A program made the translations under genes and the position numbers. The notes below the pieces were generated by a model. That model did not search any database and was not told the origin of the DNA. It saw only the letters and a program-made list of their open reading frames with translations. This document shows, piece by piece, positions 9,645-18,846 of a stretch of DNA of 64,000 nucleotides. The first letter of the stretch is position 1; every line of letters starts with the position of its first letter. Source of the DNA: Photobacterium arenosum (GTDB lineage Bacteria; Pseudomonadota; Gammaproteobacteria; Enterobacterales; Vibrionaceae); NCBI RefSeq assembly GCF_014841115.1, contig NZ_JACYTP010000003.1, positions 1-64,000 of the forward strand, read 5' to 3'.

Positions 9645-10739
9645 ATGACTTCTGCTTTCTTGTTTGTTTTCCTGATGTCCTTTTGCAGCCTGTTTATCTG
9701 CCGTAAAGTGGCGAAACGGGTTGGACTGGTCGATGCGCCTAACGAACGAAAACACCATAAAGGTGTGATCCCGCTTGTGGGTGGCGTGTCAATCTTTGTT
9801 ACGCTGGCGATAGCCTTTAGTTTCTTTAAACTGTTTCCGCAGAACCCCTGGCTGTATTTAAGCTGTGCCACTGTTTTGGTGGTTATCGGCGTGATTGATG
9901 ACAGATACGACATCAGTTTTAAATTGCGTTTGCTGGTACAGGCGTGTGTGTCACTGGTGATGATTTTTGCCGGTGATAAAAGCCTGCATTATCTGGGTTA
10001 CATGTTGGGGGATTTTCCTCTCGCTTTGCCCGTAGTTGCCAGCACGCTGCTGACTGTTTTTGCGGTCATTGGTGCGATTAACGCATTCAACATGGTTGAT
10101 GGTATTGATGGCCTGTTAGGCGGCCTGGCATCGGTCAGTTTTGCGGCACTCGGTTATGTCTTCTATGTGTCGGGTAACACGGAATTGTTTGTTATCTGCA
10201 CCATGATAGTCACCGCTATGGTTCCTTACATTCTGTTGAATCTCGGTTTTCCTCTGGGGCGCCGGTTTAAAGTCTTTATGGGCGATGCCGGCAGTATTTT
10301 CATTGGGTTTACTGTTATCTGGTTATTGCTGGAAGCGACCCAGAAGGGTGAGCTGAGTGCCATGCGCCCGGTCACTGCCTTGTGGTTAATTGCTTTACCG
10401 CTAATGGATATGGCCACCATCATGATTCGCCGAATCCGCAAAGGCCAGTCACCCTTTAAGCCGGACCGTGAACACCTGCACCATATTTGCCAGCGTATTG
10501 GTTTGTCACCTTTTATGACCTTAGTCGTGATCTGTGGTCTGGCGGCCAGTATGGCAGGAGTCGGCATTTGGTCGGACATGTCGCAGGTTAACGAAACCCT
10601 GATGTTGCTGAGCTTTATGATTATGTTCGGTGTGTATTTTGCCGTGATCAGCCATATCTGGCGTATTACCACCTGGATACACAAGCTGACCGGCCGTAGT
10701 CAGCCGAAAACACCAGAGCAGGCAACCTCAGAGCGTTAA
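9645..10739 (+). CDS. wecA: Undecaprenyl-phosphate N-acetylhexosamine-1-phosphate transferase, WecA family, copy 1
   Basis: A polytopic inner-membrane enzyme (364 residues) that loads the first sugar-phosphate, usually GlcNAc-1-P, on undecaprenyl phosphate to initiate polysaccharide synthesis. ARKVAKRVGLVD-like residues, the Asp pair in GVIDDRYD, NAFNMVDGIDGLLGG, VFMGDAGS and the HHR-type loop PDREHLHHI are all present. Several hydrophobic segments fit the roughly 11-helix topology. The ATG at 9645 has GGAT about 10 bases upstream. A TTG at 9633 is in frame and the residues between (D-D-S) partly match the paralogue, so either start is possible. A strong terminator follows at 10803. The sugar specificity is inferred from the family. 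Confidence 0.9.
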   Translation: MTSAFLFVFLMSFCSLFICRKVAKRVGLVDAPNERKHHKGVIPLVGGVSIFVTLAIAFSFFKLFPQNPWLYLSCATVLVVIGVIDDRYDISFKLRLLVQACVSLVMIFAGDKSLHYLGYMLGDFPLALPVVASTLLTVFAVIGAINAFNMVDGIDGLLGGLASVSFAALGYVFYVSGNTELFVICTMIVTAMVPYILLNLGFPLGRRFKVFMGDAGSIFIGFTVIWLLLEATQKGELSAMRPVTALWLIALPLMDMATIMIRRIRKGQSPFKPDREHLHHICQRIGLSPFMTLVVICGLAASMAGVGIWSDMSQVNETLMLLSFMIMFGVYFAVISHIWRITTWIHKLTGRSQPKTPEQATSER

Positions 10740-10802
10740 GCGAATTCACTGTTGGGTGGATGCGTGTGAGTGATTGAACAGAAGTCAAAGATGTTGAACA
10801 TG

Positions 10803-10827
10803 AACCCAGGCTTGTCCTGGGTTTTTT
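10803..10827 (+). terminator. Rho-independent terminator after wecA copy 1
   Basis: Perfect 8-bp stem AACCCAGG (10803-10810) and CCTGGGTT (10816-10823), loop CTTGT, then a run of six T (10822-10827). It closes the rightward polysaccharide cluster. Confidence 0.88.
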
Positions 10828-10878
10828 ATGCGTTTTTTTCGTGCATTATCCAGGAACCTGTCTGCTTTACTGGCTAAT

Positions 10879-11085
10879 TTAACGCCCCAGCCGGTCTTCT
10901 CTTCTTATCTGTTTTGCAGCTTTGTCATAGTGGTCTAACTGATTGAGCCAGCATACAGCGGTCCATAACAGCACAAAGCCGATGTTCGTGGCCGCTGAAT
11001 ATACTGCTGTCAGGCACAAGCGTTCAGCTGTGTTAACTATCGCTTGTAATGTGCGCCTCAGCATAGCGTGTAAAATCTCTCTCAT
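10879..11085 (-). CDS. Possible small hydrophobic protein, unrecognised
   Basis: A 68-residue minus-strand frame downstream of the second wecA-like gene. It has a basic N-terminus (REILHAMLRR), one hydrophobic stretch around NIGFVLLWTAVCWL, and a charged tail, a plausible single-pass membrane peptide. The ribosome site is weak (AAGACG), and there is no recognised family. It may be a chance frame. Confidence 0.2.
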   Translation of the reverse strand: MREILHAMLRRTLQAIVNTAERLCLTAVYSAATNIGFVLLWTAVCWLNQLDHYDKAAKQIRREDRLGR

Positions 11086-11154
11086 CGTCTTGGTCTTGTA
11101 TTTGTTGTATCTGTATATGATTTAATATCTCTGTAACATATAAAGATGCGTCAG

Positions 11155-11176
11155 CCATTAAGTACATGCTTAATGG
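11155..11176. repeat. 8-bp palindrome with 6-base spacer
   Basis: CCATTAAG (11155-11162) and CTTAATGG (11169-11176) are perfect inverted copies around TACATG. It could be an operator or a small hairpin; it is not next to an obvious start codon. Confidence 0.45.
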
Positions 11177-11295
11177 ACTAGAGAGAAGATGAATTAACTG
11201 GAACTGCTGTCCAATATATTTGCAAGGTGGCTGAAACAGCCATATACAGAAGTGAACAAGTAACAGCCGCACAGAAAATACGGCTGTTTGCTTCG

Positions 11296-12354
11296 TTAAG
11301 AGGCTTCTTGCGGAGGCGAGTACTTTTCTACTTTCGACAGTGTGAAGAAGTAGATGAGGAAACTCAGGATGAATAACCAGAACATCACATACTCGGGCAC
11401 ATTGGCAATCTCGCCATAAATACCTACAGCGCTCAGTAAGGTCGCAATAGTGCAGATAGCGATCAGCGTTTGTAGTGAATTAAGGCCCAGCCGCTGGAAG
11501 ATATGGTGCAAATGCTCGCGGTCTGGTTTAAAGGGCGAATCACCGCGCTTGATTCGGCGGATCATGATGGCTGTCATGTCCATTAAGGGGACGGCGATTA
11601 TCCAGAGTGCCGTTACTGGCCGCAATGGTGGGCGGTTGCCATTCTGGCTGGCCAGCAGTAAAAACCAGATCACAGTGAAACCGATCAGCATACTGCCTGC
11701 ATCCCCCATAAAGACTTTACGCTGCCGGCCAAATGCCCCCAGGTTAAGCAGGATATAAGGGATCATCGCCACTATGATGATACCGCACAGATACGCCAGC
11801 GATTGCTGACCATCGTGGAACAGCATGATACCCAGCCCGCCAAAGGTCACCATAGATAACCCGCCCAGCAGGCCATCAATACCGTCGACCATGTTGAAGG
11901 CATTGATAGCGCCAATCACCGCCAGTACAGTCACCAGATAGCCAAACATCCCCAGATCTATTTTGCCAAAGCCGATCATATTCCCCAGAGTATGTAGTTC
12001 CAGACCGGCAAAAACCATCATGCAGACAGATAATAAGGCTTGGATCGCCAGGCGAAGCTTGAAGCTCACATCAAATTTATCATCCAGCGCGCCGATGATG
12101 GCCAGAATGGTGATACAGAAAACGTAAAGTCCGGCGTCGTCCAGTATGGTCGGCGAGTAATAGAGAAACTGGGCCAGCGTAATACAGATAGCCAACCCCC
12201 CGACAAGCGGGACTGCCCCCTGATGCAGTTTTCTGGCATTGGGTTTATCCACCAGACCGACACGTTTGGCGACCTTTCGAAGTAAAAAAAGTGCGGCGAA
12301 TGAAGAAAAAAAGACAAAGAAAAAATCGGCTATCATGCTGTTATCCGAAGGCAT
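11296..12354 (-). CDS. wecA: Undecaprenyl-phosphate N-acetylhexosamine-1-phosphate transferase, WecA family, copy 2
   Basis: A 352-residue paralogue of the 9645-10739 gene, transcribed toward it. It keeps RKVAKRVGLVDKP, the Asp pair in GALDDKFD, NAFNMVDGIDGLLGG, VFMGDAGSMLIGFTV and PDREHLHHIFQRLG, so it looks catalytically competent. Multiple hydrophobic helices indicate an inner-membrane protein. The start at 12354 gives MPSDNSM; an ATG at 12336 is also possible and aligns with the ATG of copy 1. It is separated by about 250 bases from the divergent helicase gene. Whether the two copies serve different polysaccharides (O-antigen, capsule, enterobacterial common antigen-like) cannot be read here. 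Confidence 0.9.
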   Translation of the reverse strand: MPSDNSMIADFFFVFFSSFAALFLLRKVAKRVGLVDKPNARKLHQGAVPLVGGLAICITLAQFLYYSPTILDDAGLYVFCITILAIIGALDDKFDVSFKLRLAIQALLSVCMMVFAGLELHTLGNMIGFGKIDLGMFGYLVTVLAVIGAINAFNMVDGIDGLLGGLSMVTFGGLGIMLFHDGQQSLAYLCGIIIVAMIPYILLNLGAFGRQRKVFMGDAGSMLIGFTVIWFLLLASQNGNRPPLRPVTALWIIAVPLMDMTAIMIRRIKRGDSPFKPDREHLHHIFQRLGLNSLQTLIAICTIATLLSAVGIYGEIANVPEYVMFWLFILSFLIYFFTLSKVEKYSPPQEAS

Positions 12355-12601
12355 ACAAAACGCAAAAAGACTACCAATATTTTGTCTCTCTAGGAAGAGA
12401 AGAAAAAATATTCACTAAGTAAATTATTACTTTTGCTCCCTCCGTCCCAAGTGCAGCTAGGCGCCAACACCAGCAAGCCTGATCGCAATGATTTGGGCTA
12501 GGTAGCTGTAAGTATTTGTTGCAACAGCATCAATATTCTACAATCACTCGCGTCGCAACAATGTTTGATAAATAGTTTGATATCATCCAGCAGGGAAATC
12601 C

Positions 12602-15600
12602 ATGCAATATTTACAGTCTGAAGCTTCTGTTACTGAAGAGCTGTTAGCCCAGATTCTCATTACATCTGGCATCACCACCAAAAGCCTGTGTCGGCAGATC
12701 AGCAATAGCTATAGTGGCCCAGAGATAGAGGCAGCACTGTCTGCGATGCAGGAAGCAGGATTGGTGATGAAAAAAAGACAGAGCTGGAGCTTGTCGCTGA
12801 ACGGGTTTTTGTCTGCATTACAGAGCTTATTACGATTTGGCCGGGAGCGAACCCTCTATGCCGTGATGACCCGCGCTGATGAGATCTCTGTGGAACTGGA
12901 AGTCTATTCTGTGCTGTCAAATACCCGCTGGATGTTTGCCTATTCGGCGATTTCTCCGCAGGCGGAAGGGTTGCTGATGCATTTATTCCTGCATCCTGAT
13001 GCGTGGGAATTACTGGCATTGATTGAAGACGACAGGCTGAAATACAGCCTGCAGGGATGGGCCTGGTTGTTAAATCAGCTTTACACGACGGGGAATATTG
13101 CATGGGAGCCGCTAGCCAGCAAGACGATCACAGATTACGGCAGAAGGCAGGTTGTCTGGGCTCCTGCCGAGGATAATTGGCAGGCGCTCAGGGCCGGAAG
13201 TGTTTCCCACCCCTTGTGCGATCCTTTCGATGAAAAGTACTTGCAGCATCGCACAGCTTTCTCTGCCATGACGGCAAAACGCTATTCCTATACGGCCTTG
13301 GCTGATCTGGCTGTGGTGGCTTTACTGGACAAATCCGAAGCCGTTGCAAGCTATCAGCACAGCCTCGATGTTCATCGTAGTCAGCAAATCGCGTATGACC
13401 AGTTCTGGCAACAGCAGGCTTACGTCATTATTGCGCCTTACAGTGAGCAAGAGGAATATTTGGCGGGTGTTGACGATTGGTTTGATTCACTCATGGTGAT
13501 TGCAGATTACGTGAGCTGGGGGAAATTATTGCTGGATGTGCTGATGCTTTGCCAATGGCAGCAAGCGAACCCGAAACAGTATCAGCAATGGGTGGCTCAG
13601 GTGAAAGCGCACCCGCTGACGGAAGTGATTTTATCCCGTCATTCTGAAAGCCTGTTAGCCGCCAGAGCCAAACACGCCCTGCGTTACCTTACCGGACAGA
13701 TCAGCGAATCTGACGCTCCTTTTTATGTTCCGGCTGCCCGCCAGGATATCTGGTTAAGAAAGCTGGCGCAGACCATCCAGTCGGATAAAGAGCATCAGGC
13801 AGCTCAGCGACTGGTCTGGGAGTTGTGCCTGAAATCACTGAAAGTTCAGCCAAGGATTCAGTCAATGGGGAAACGTGGCTGGACCAAAGGCCGGGTGATT
13901 CAACTGTATTCCATCCAGTATTCAGCGGCTGAAGCTTTGATGTCAGATGCTGACTGGAATGTTTGTCAGCAGCTGGAGCGTCAGAACAGGGTTCGCTGGG
14001 GCCAACCTGCTTCCGATGTGTTGCCGGTACTGAAAGCCTTGTCGGCGTGTGACAACATCATCAGTCAGGACGGCCAGTCCGTCAGTCTGCACGGTGTCAA
14101 ACCGCTGGCCGTGTTGCAAGCCGGTGAACAGGTGACATTCGATGTCTTTCCCCGAGTGGCAAATGGAACATTGCGCCAGGTGATGGATGATGCCTGGTGT
14201 TTTCTGGATACCTCAGCGATATCGCCTCAGTTCATTGAAGTTATCGAATCGAGACCTGAGCAACTGGGCAGTGAGCATTTGCAGCCACTGACAGAGGCGC
14301 TGGAACAGCAGAAGGATTTACTCTGGTACAGCCCATGCCAGCACAAAGGCAATATACAGCCTGGTCACTGGGATGCGAGGCCGCATTTATGGCTGGACTG
14401 GCATCAGGGCACTCTGGATGTGGCCATTGAGCACCAGAATGATGTGTCCGGTGAGCTGCCGGCAAATCGCATAAGCATGCCTTCGGGACAGGGAGAGACA
14501 TGGATCAGCGGCCCGGATCAACAATGGTATCAGCGTGATCTCAGCCAGGAAAAAGCGGATTCGCTGGCACTGAGCAAGCTTCTGGGATTGAAAGCGAACA
14601 AGCAACGGCGCTGGGCCTTGTCTGGTGAAGCGGCGTTATCGCTGATAAAAGCCGTGCAGAATTTACAGGACGTGCCGGTTCACTGGCGCCAGCGCAGCAG
14701 CCAGGTAAAGGTGCTGACCCGCCAGGATCTGACTCTGGATATCGAGAAACGCAAAAACTGGTTTGCTGTCACAGGCAAGGCGTCCACGGATCAGCATCTG
14801 GAGCTGAACCTGCGTCTGTTGCTGGCAAATAGCCGCCAGGGATTTATTGAGCAGGGTAGCGACAACCTGGTTGTGCTGATGGAAGATGAACTTCAGCAGC
14901 AGCTACGAATGCTGGACGGTTTGCTCAATGAGGAGATGGAAGTCGATGTACAGATGGCCTATCCCCTGCAACAGGTACTGGAAACCTTTAGTCATCAGGG
15001 CGATGCGGGATGGCAGTCGCTGCAAGAAAAATGGTCAGAGAAGCCGGTGGTTGCCGAGCATATTCTGGCCCCGCTGAGGGATTATCAGAAAACCAGTGTC
15101 CAGTGGGCGGCGCACTTATCACACCACGGCTTTGGCGCCTGTCTGGCAGACGATATGGGGCTGGGTAAAACCTTGCAGGCCATCAGTCTGATCCGCCATT
15201 ATCAGTGCGAGGGCGCGGCACTGGTTGTGGCTCCCAAGTCTGTGATTCACAACTGGCAGGCAGAATGCCAGCGCTTTGCACCGGAGCTGACAGTGGTGGA
15301 TCTGGAGCAGGTGGACAACCGGAATGAAGCCATCGCCGCGGCGGGCGAAAAGACCATTGTACTGGTCAGTTACGGATTACTGACCCGCTGTCAGGAAGCG
15401 ATGCAGGAAAAAGACTGGCAGACCATAGTGCTGGACGAAGCGCAGCAGATTAAAAACCCGCAGACCAAACGGGCAAAACTGGTATTTGGTTTAACGGCAG
15501 AGCGGCGTTTTACCCTGACCGGTACCCCGGTTGAAAATCATTTAACAGAGCTTTGGAGCCAGTTTGCTTTCCTGAATCCGGGCCTGCTGGGTTCGCTGAA

Positions 15601-16420
15601 GCAGTTCAGGCAAAAATACGGTCAGGCTGCGCGTAATGCCGAGGATATGATGCGGCTGAAAGCCTTGATCAGCCCCTTCATTATGCGGCGAATGAAAGGT
15701 GAGGTGTTATCTGAGCTGCCCAGCAAAACCGAGATCACCCACACCGTCTATTTATCGGCCAAAGAAAGTGCTGCTTATGAAGCCGTCCGTAAGGATGCCC
15801 TGAAAACAGCCAAAAACAGTAAGGGTGTCGTCGAGGTGCTTGCCGCACTGACCCGTTTAAGGCAGGTATGCTGTGACGCCAGTCTGGTGTTTGATTCCTT
15901 TGCGGAAGAGAGCAGTAAGCTCAGGGAGGCCCTGGCTCTGGTGTCAGAAGCCATAGAAGGCGGCCATCAGATTTTGGTGTTCAGCCAGTTTGTGCAATTG
16001 CTGAAACGTTTTGCGGCGCAGCTGGAACAAGCCTCGCTGTCGTTCAGTTATCTGGACGGACAGTCGAGCAGTAAGCAGAGGAAAGCGGCGATTGAGGCGT
16101 TTAAAGCAGGAAAGCATCCTGTCTTTCTCATCAGCCTGAAAGCGGGTGGGACAGGCCTGAACCTGACTGAAGCCGATACAGTTATTCATTTGGATCCGTG
16201 GTGGAATCCGGCGGTAGAAGATCAGGCCAGCGACAGGGCGCACCGTATGGGACAGAGCAGACCGGTGACAGTTTATCGTCTGGTCACAGAAAATACGGTG
16301 GAAGAAAAAATTGTCCAGCTTCACCGGGACAAACGCGATCTGGCAGAAAAAGTCCTTTCAGGGCAAGACGATACCCAGACTCTGAATCCGCAGATGCTGC
16401 TGAGTATGATAGAAGATTAA
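12602..16420 (+). CDS. Large SNF2-family DEAD/DEAH-type helicase-like ATPase
   Basis: A 1272-residue protein with a complete Swi2/Snf2 motor in its C-terminal third and no recognised domain in the first 820 or so residues. Walker A-type DDMGLGKT is at 850-857, and the Walker B box is DEAQ at 945-948. LTGTPVENHLTELWSQF follows. The second RecA lobe has VFSQFVQLL, SLKAGGTGLNL and QASDRAHRMGQ (near 1205-1215). Such proteins translocate on double-stranded DNA and remodel protein-DNA complexes; bacterial relatives include RapA and HepA. The N-terminal part is rich in Gln and Trp and may hold a winged-helix-like start (residues 10-60). The ATG at 12602 follows CAGGGAAATCC. The SNF2 motor is certain, the cellular role unknown. 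Confidence 0.88.
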   Translation: MQYLQSEASVTEELLAQILITSGITTKSLCRQISNSYSGPEIEAALSAMQEAGLVMKKRQSWSLSLNGFLSALQSLLRFGRERTLYAVMTRADEISVELEVYSVLSNTRWMFAYSAISPQAEGLLMHLFLHPDAWELLALIEDDRLKYSLQGWAWLLNQLYTTGNIAWEPLASKTITDYGRRQVVWAPAEDNWQALRAGSVSHPLCDPFDEKYLQHRTAFSAMTAKRYSYTALADLAVVALLDKSEAVASYQHSLDVHRSQQIAYDQFWQQQAYVIIAPYSEQEEYLAGVDDWFDSLMVIADYVSWGKLLLDVLMLCQWQQANPKQYQQWVAQVKAHPLTEVILSRHSESLLAARAKHALRYLTGQISESDAPFYVPAARQDIWLRKLAQTIQSDKEHQAAQRLVWELCLKSLKVQPRIQSMGKRGWTKGRVIQLYSIQYSAAEALMSDADWNVCQQLERQNRVRWGQPASDVLPVLKALSACDNIISQDGQSVSLHGVKPLAVLQAGEQVTFDVFPRVANGTLRQVMDDAWCFLDTSAISPQFIEVIESRPEQLGSEHLQPLTEALEQQKDLLWYSPCQHKGNIQPGHWDARPHLWLDWHQGTLDVAIEHQNDVSGELPANRISMPSGQGETWISGPDQQWYQRDLSQEKADSLALSKLLGLKANKQRRWALSGEAALSLIKAVQNLQDVPVHWRQRSSQVKVLTRQDLTLDIEKRKNWFAVTGKASTDQHLELNLRLLLANSRQGFIEQGSDNLVVLMEDELQQQLRMLDGLLNEEMEVDVQMAYPLQQVLETFSHQGDAGWQSLQEKWSEKPVVAEHILAPLRDYQKTSVQWAAHLSHHGFGACLADDMGLGKTLQAISLIRHYQCEGAALVVAPKSVIHNWQAECQRFAPELTVVDLEQVDNRNEAIAAAGEKTIVLVSYGLLTRCQEAMQEKDWQTIVLDEAQQIKNPQTKRAKLVFGLTAERRFTLTGTPVENHLTELWSQFAFLNPGLLGSLKQFRQKYGQAARNAEDMMRLKALISPFIMRRMKGEVLSELPSKTEITHTVYLSAKESAAYEAVRKDALKTAKNSKGVVEVLAALTRLRQVCCDASLVFDSFAEESSKLREALALVSEAIEGGHQILVFSQFVQLLKRFAAQLEQASLSFSYLDGQSSSKQRKAAIEAFKAGKHPVFLISLKAGGTGLNLTEADTVIHLDPWWNPAVEDQASDRAHRMGQSRPVTVYRLVTENTVEEKIVQLHRDKRDLAEKVLSGQDDTQTLNPQMLLSMIED

Positions 16421-16460
16421 ATGCTCTCAATGCGACAAAAGATTGCGTTTGGCGCCATTG

Positions 16461-16470
16461 TGTCTATACT
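16461..16470 (+). promoter_or_regulatory. Sigma-S-like -10 element before the toxin-antitoxin pair
   Basis: TGTCTATACT lies 29 bases before the antitoxin start. CTATACT is the core of the RpoS-type extended -10. A poor -35 candidate (TTGCGT, 16444) sits 15 bases upstream. The same 10 bases occur before manC2 and the YjbE-like gene. Confidence 0.5.
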
Positions 16471-16499
16471 CAAATCACTATTAAATAGGAGATTGAACT

Positions 16500-16730
16500 A
16501 TGGCAACAAGCGTCCGGTTAAATGATGACTTTGTTTCCGAAGCCAAGGCTTATGGGATCGCGGAGAATCGCTCTGTGCCTATGCAAATAGAGTACTGGGC
16601 CAAGATCGGTAAAATCATGATGGAGAACCCAGATCTGTCTTATGAATTTGTCCGTGAATCATTATTAGCTACAGAAGAGGTTAAGCAGGGATTGGTGAAG
16701 CCATATGAGCGAAGAACAAAGAGAAATTGA
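16500..16730 (+). CDS. ParD-like antitoxin of a type II toxin-antitoxin pair
   Basis: A 76-residue protein. The first 35 residues, MATSVRLNDDFVSEAKAYG followed by ENRSVPMQIEYWAKIGK, look like a ribbon-helix-helix DNA-binding fold of the ParD-like antitoxin group. The C-terminal part is charged and would wrap the toxin. The ATG follows a good TAGGAG ribosome site. Its last 26 bases overlap the start of the toxin gene, the usual coupled layout of type II modules, and such antitoxins normally autorepress their own promoter. The pair lies between the SNF2 gene and manC2 in the accessory region. Confidence 0.8.
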   Translation: MATSVRLNDDFVSEAKAYGIAENRSVPMQIEYWAKIGKIMMENPDLSYEFVRESLLATEEVKQGLVKPYERRTKRN

Positions 16731-17028
16731 GGTCTTTGAGGCTAGGCGCTTCACCAAAGCCCTGAGCAAACTGCCAACAAAGCAGCTCAGCACCGTTGAA
16801 GATGAGATCGAAAAGATTATTGCCAATCCAGAAATAGGGCAGCCGAAGAAAGGCGATTTGTCACATTTGCGAGTTCATAAGTTCAAGATGAAAAAACAAG
16901 AATTGCTGCTTGGTTACTCTTGGGTTGATAACGAATTAAAGCTCTACCTGTTAAGCCTTGGTTCGCATGAAAACTTTTATACCGACCTGAAGACCCAACG
17001 GAAAAACGATCTCAAGTTGATCGGCTGA
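16705..17028 (+). CDS. RelE/ParE-superfamily toxin
   Basis: A 107-residue basic protein with the compact RelE/ParE topology: FEARRFTKALSKLPTKQL helix, EKIIANPEIGQPKKGDL linker, LRVHKFKMKKQELLLGYSW strands, and a C-terminal LYLLSLGSHENFY strand typical of the HigB/RelE-like branch. The family members are either ribosome-dependent mRNA interferases or gyrase poisons; this sequence does not decide between them. It starts inside the antitoxin gene (26-base overlap) with GGTGAAG upstream. The module is intact, with no frameshift. Confidence 0.8.
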   Translation: MSEEQREIEVFEARRFTKALSKLPTKQLSTVEDEIEKIIANPEIGQPKKGDLSHLRVHKFKMKKQELLLGYSWVDNELKLYLLSLGSHENFYTDLKTQRKNDLKLIG

Positions 17029-17105
17029 ACTGGCAGGAAGTCGCCAGTGCATTCAGCAATACAGTCGTGGCTGGTACTTTTTCATCCGCGCGCCTTCAAT
17101 CCCCT

Positions 17106-17115
17106 TGTCTATACT
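17106..17115 (+). promoter_or_regulatory. Sigma-S-like -10 element before manC copy 2
   Basis: TGTCTATACT followed by TG, 100 bases before the manC2 start, with no recognisable TTGACA-like -35 at the normal distance. It matches the RpoS-type CTATACT core. Confidence 0.5.
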
Positions 17116-17215
17116 TGCCTGAACAGGTGATAAAAAAAGACTAATGTAGATTGGTATAAATACCTGACAAAGAAGTACCGAGCATCTTGCACTTTTTTGC
17201 GAAGGGGAAAGGCGT

Positions 17216-18676
17216 ATGCAGATTTTACCGGTTATTCTGGCTGGGGGGACAGGCAGTCGCTTGTGGCCCTTATCGCGTGAGCAGTATCCCAAACAATTTC
17301 TTGCCCTTCAGCCTGCTGAAAACCCGTCTATTGCCTCTTCATCGTTCCCGGTCAGTATGCTGCAGCAAACCCTTCATCGTCTGGCTGAGCTGGATGCTCT
17401 GTCCCCATTAGTGATTTGTCAGGAAGATCACCGGTTTCTTGCCGCAGAGCAGTTGCGGTACTGCGCCAGCCAGCCGGGTCATCTTCTGCTTGAGCCCCAG
17501 GGACGTAATACCGCGCCTGCCATTGCGCTGGCGGCGTTACTGGCACAGGAGTCGCCTGACTGCCTGTCTTTGGAAGACAGTGATCCCTTACTTCTGGTGC
17601 TGGCGGCCGACCATCTGATTCTGGATACCGCCGCTTTTACTCAGGCCGTCAGGACAGCGCTGCCGCTGGCTGACAGCGGCAAGCTGGTGACTTTCGGTAT
17701 TCCCCCTCAGTCGCCCGAGACAGGGTACGGCTATATCAAACGCGGTGCGGCGCTTGGTACGGGTTTTGACGTCGCACAATTTGTCGAAAAGCCGGATCTC
17801 AATACTGCCAGAGAGTATCTGGTTAGTGGTCACTATTACTGGAACAGCGGCATGTTCCTGTTTCGCGCTTCTGCCTATTTGCAGCAGCTGTCTCAGTTCC
17901 GGCCGGACATTCTGGCCGCCTGCCGTCAGTCTGTTGCTTCGCCTGAGCGGGACCGGGATTTCATTCGTATCGACAGCTCGGCTTTTGCCGGTTGTCCGGC
18001 CGAGTCGATTGATTATGCGGTGATGGAGAAAACCCGCCAAGCGGTGATGGTGCCAATGGAAGCCGGCTGGAGCGATGTCGGCGCCTGGTCATCGCTGTGG
18101 GATCTCAGTTCTAAAGATGCCGCAAGTAACGTGGTTATCGGGGATGTGCTGACTGCGCAGAGCCACCATTGTTACCTCAGGGCCGACAGCCGTCTGGTGG
18201 CGACTGTCGGTCTGGACAACGTAGTGGTGATTGAAACCAAGGATGCGGTACTGGTGGCCGCCAAAGATAAAGTTCAGGATGTCAAAGAGATAGTGGCGCA
18301 ACTGAAAGCGGCACAGCGCCCGGAATGCGAGCTGCACCGCGAGGTGTACCGCCCCTGGGGCAAGTATGATCAGGTTGATAGCGGTGGCCGTCATCAGGTG
18401 AAACACATCACGGTCAAACCGGGTGAAAAATTATCGCTGCAAATGCATCATCACCGCGCCGAACACTGGGTGGTGGTATCGGGGACGGCCAAAGTCACCC
18501 AGGGGGATAAAACCTGGCTGCTGACGGAAAATCAGTCCACTTACATTCCGGTCGGCGTGGTGCATGCGCTGGAGAACCCGGGCAAAATTCCGCTGGAAAT
18601 CATTGAAGTGCAGTCAGGCAGTTATCTCGGTGAAGACGATATTGTCCGCTTTGAAGACAGGTACGGCCGGAAATAG
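17216..18676 (+). CDS. manC: Mannose-1-phosphate guanylyltransferase / mannose-6-phosphate isomerase, copy 2
   Basis: A 486-residue bifunctional GMP-PMI, paralogous to 2414-3826. The pyrophosphorylase signature [19 protein letters not shown] is near residues 10-28, and the C-terminal PMI cupin has [17 protein letters not shown]. It differs from copy 1 by an insertion of about 16 residues after the signature ([15 protein letters not shown]) and by much higher G+C, matching the surrounding chromosome. The ATG follows GAAGGGGAAAGG. Unlike copy 1, it is separated from its manB partner by nearly 290 bases of repeat-bearing DNA. It may supply GDP-mannose for a second polysaccharide, under different control (inference). 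Confidence 0.95.
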   Translation: MQILPVILAGGTGSRLWPLSREQYPKQFLALQPAENPSIASSSFPVSMLQQTLHRLAELDALSPLVICQEDHRFLAAEQLRYCASQPGHLLLEPQGRNTAPAIALAALLAQESPDCLSLEDSDPLLLVLAADHLILDTAAFTQAVRTALPLADSGKLVTFGIPPQSPETGYGYIKRGAALGTGFDVAQFVEKPDLNTAREYLVSGHYYWNSGMFLFRASAYLQQLSQFRPDILAACRQSVASPERDRDFIRIDSSAFAGCPAESIDYAVMEKTRQAVMVPMEAGWSDVGAWSSLWDLSSKDAASNVVIGDVLTAQSHHCYLRADSRLVATVGLDNVVVIETKDAVLVAAKDKVQDVKEIVAQLKAAQRPECELHREVYRPWGKYDQVDSGGRHQVKHITVKPGEKLSLQMHHHRAEHWVVVSGTAKVTQGDKTWLLTENQSTYIPVGVVHALENPGKIPLEIIEVQSGSYLGEDDIVRFEDRYGRK

Positions 18677-18770
18677 CGCAAAGGTGCTTTTTGGGAGGGG
18701 GGCTGAGTGTGCTCAGCACGACGGCGGTAATTTATGGGTAAGTCCATGATGTCAATCCAGACCTTGGGAT

Positions 18771-18846
18771 GTCATTCCCGCGAAGGCGGGAATCTATTGG
18801 TATATTTGTGCCTGGCTTTTTGGATTCCCGCCTCCGCGGGAATGAC
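18771..18846. repeat. Inverted pair of REP-like palindromes
   Basis: Two 24-base elements, 18771-18794 and 18823-18846, are inverted copies with a single mismatch. Each is itself a hairpin: ATTCCCGC-GAAG-GCGGGAAT in the first, with an equivalent in the second. This is the widespread extragenic palindrome whose translation gives the spurious peptide VIPAEAGIQ. It lies between manC2 and manB2 and could affect mRNA stability there. Confidence 0.85.

Larger units (their letters stand above)
10740..11295. other. Spacer between the two convergent wecA-like genes
   Basis: About 560 bases without a well-supported gene. It contains the wecA1 terminator at 10803, a palindrome CCATTAAG-6-CTTAATGG (11155-11176), and a hairpin AACAGCCG/CGGCTGTT (11262-11288) directly after the second wecA-like gene on the minus strand, without a U-run. 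Short minus-strand frames exist; the best of them is listed separately. Confidence 0.6.

Noticed and set aside
11033-11272. A 79-codon minus-strand frame after wecA copy 2
   Set aside because: It has no ribosome site and no recognisable features, and it overlaps both the palindrome and the 68-codon frame. It is weaker than that already doubtful candidate.
18722-18730. GGCGGTAA resembling the RfaH ops element between manC2 and manB2
   Set aside because: The ops core is GGCGGTAG. The last base differs, the following T is not in a clear context, and ops sites lie in long leaders rather than between two genes.
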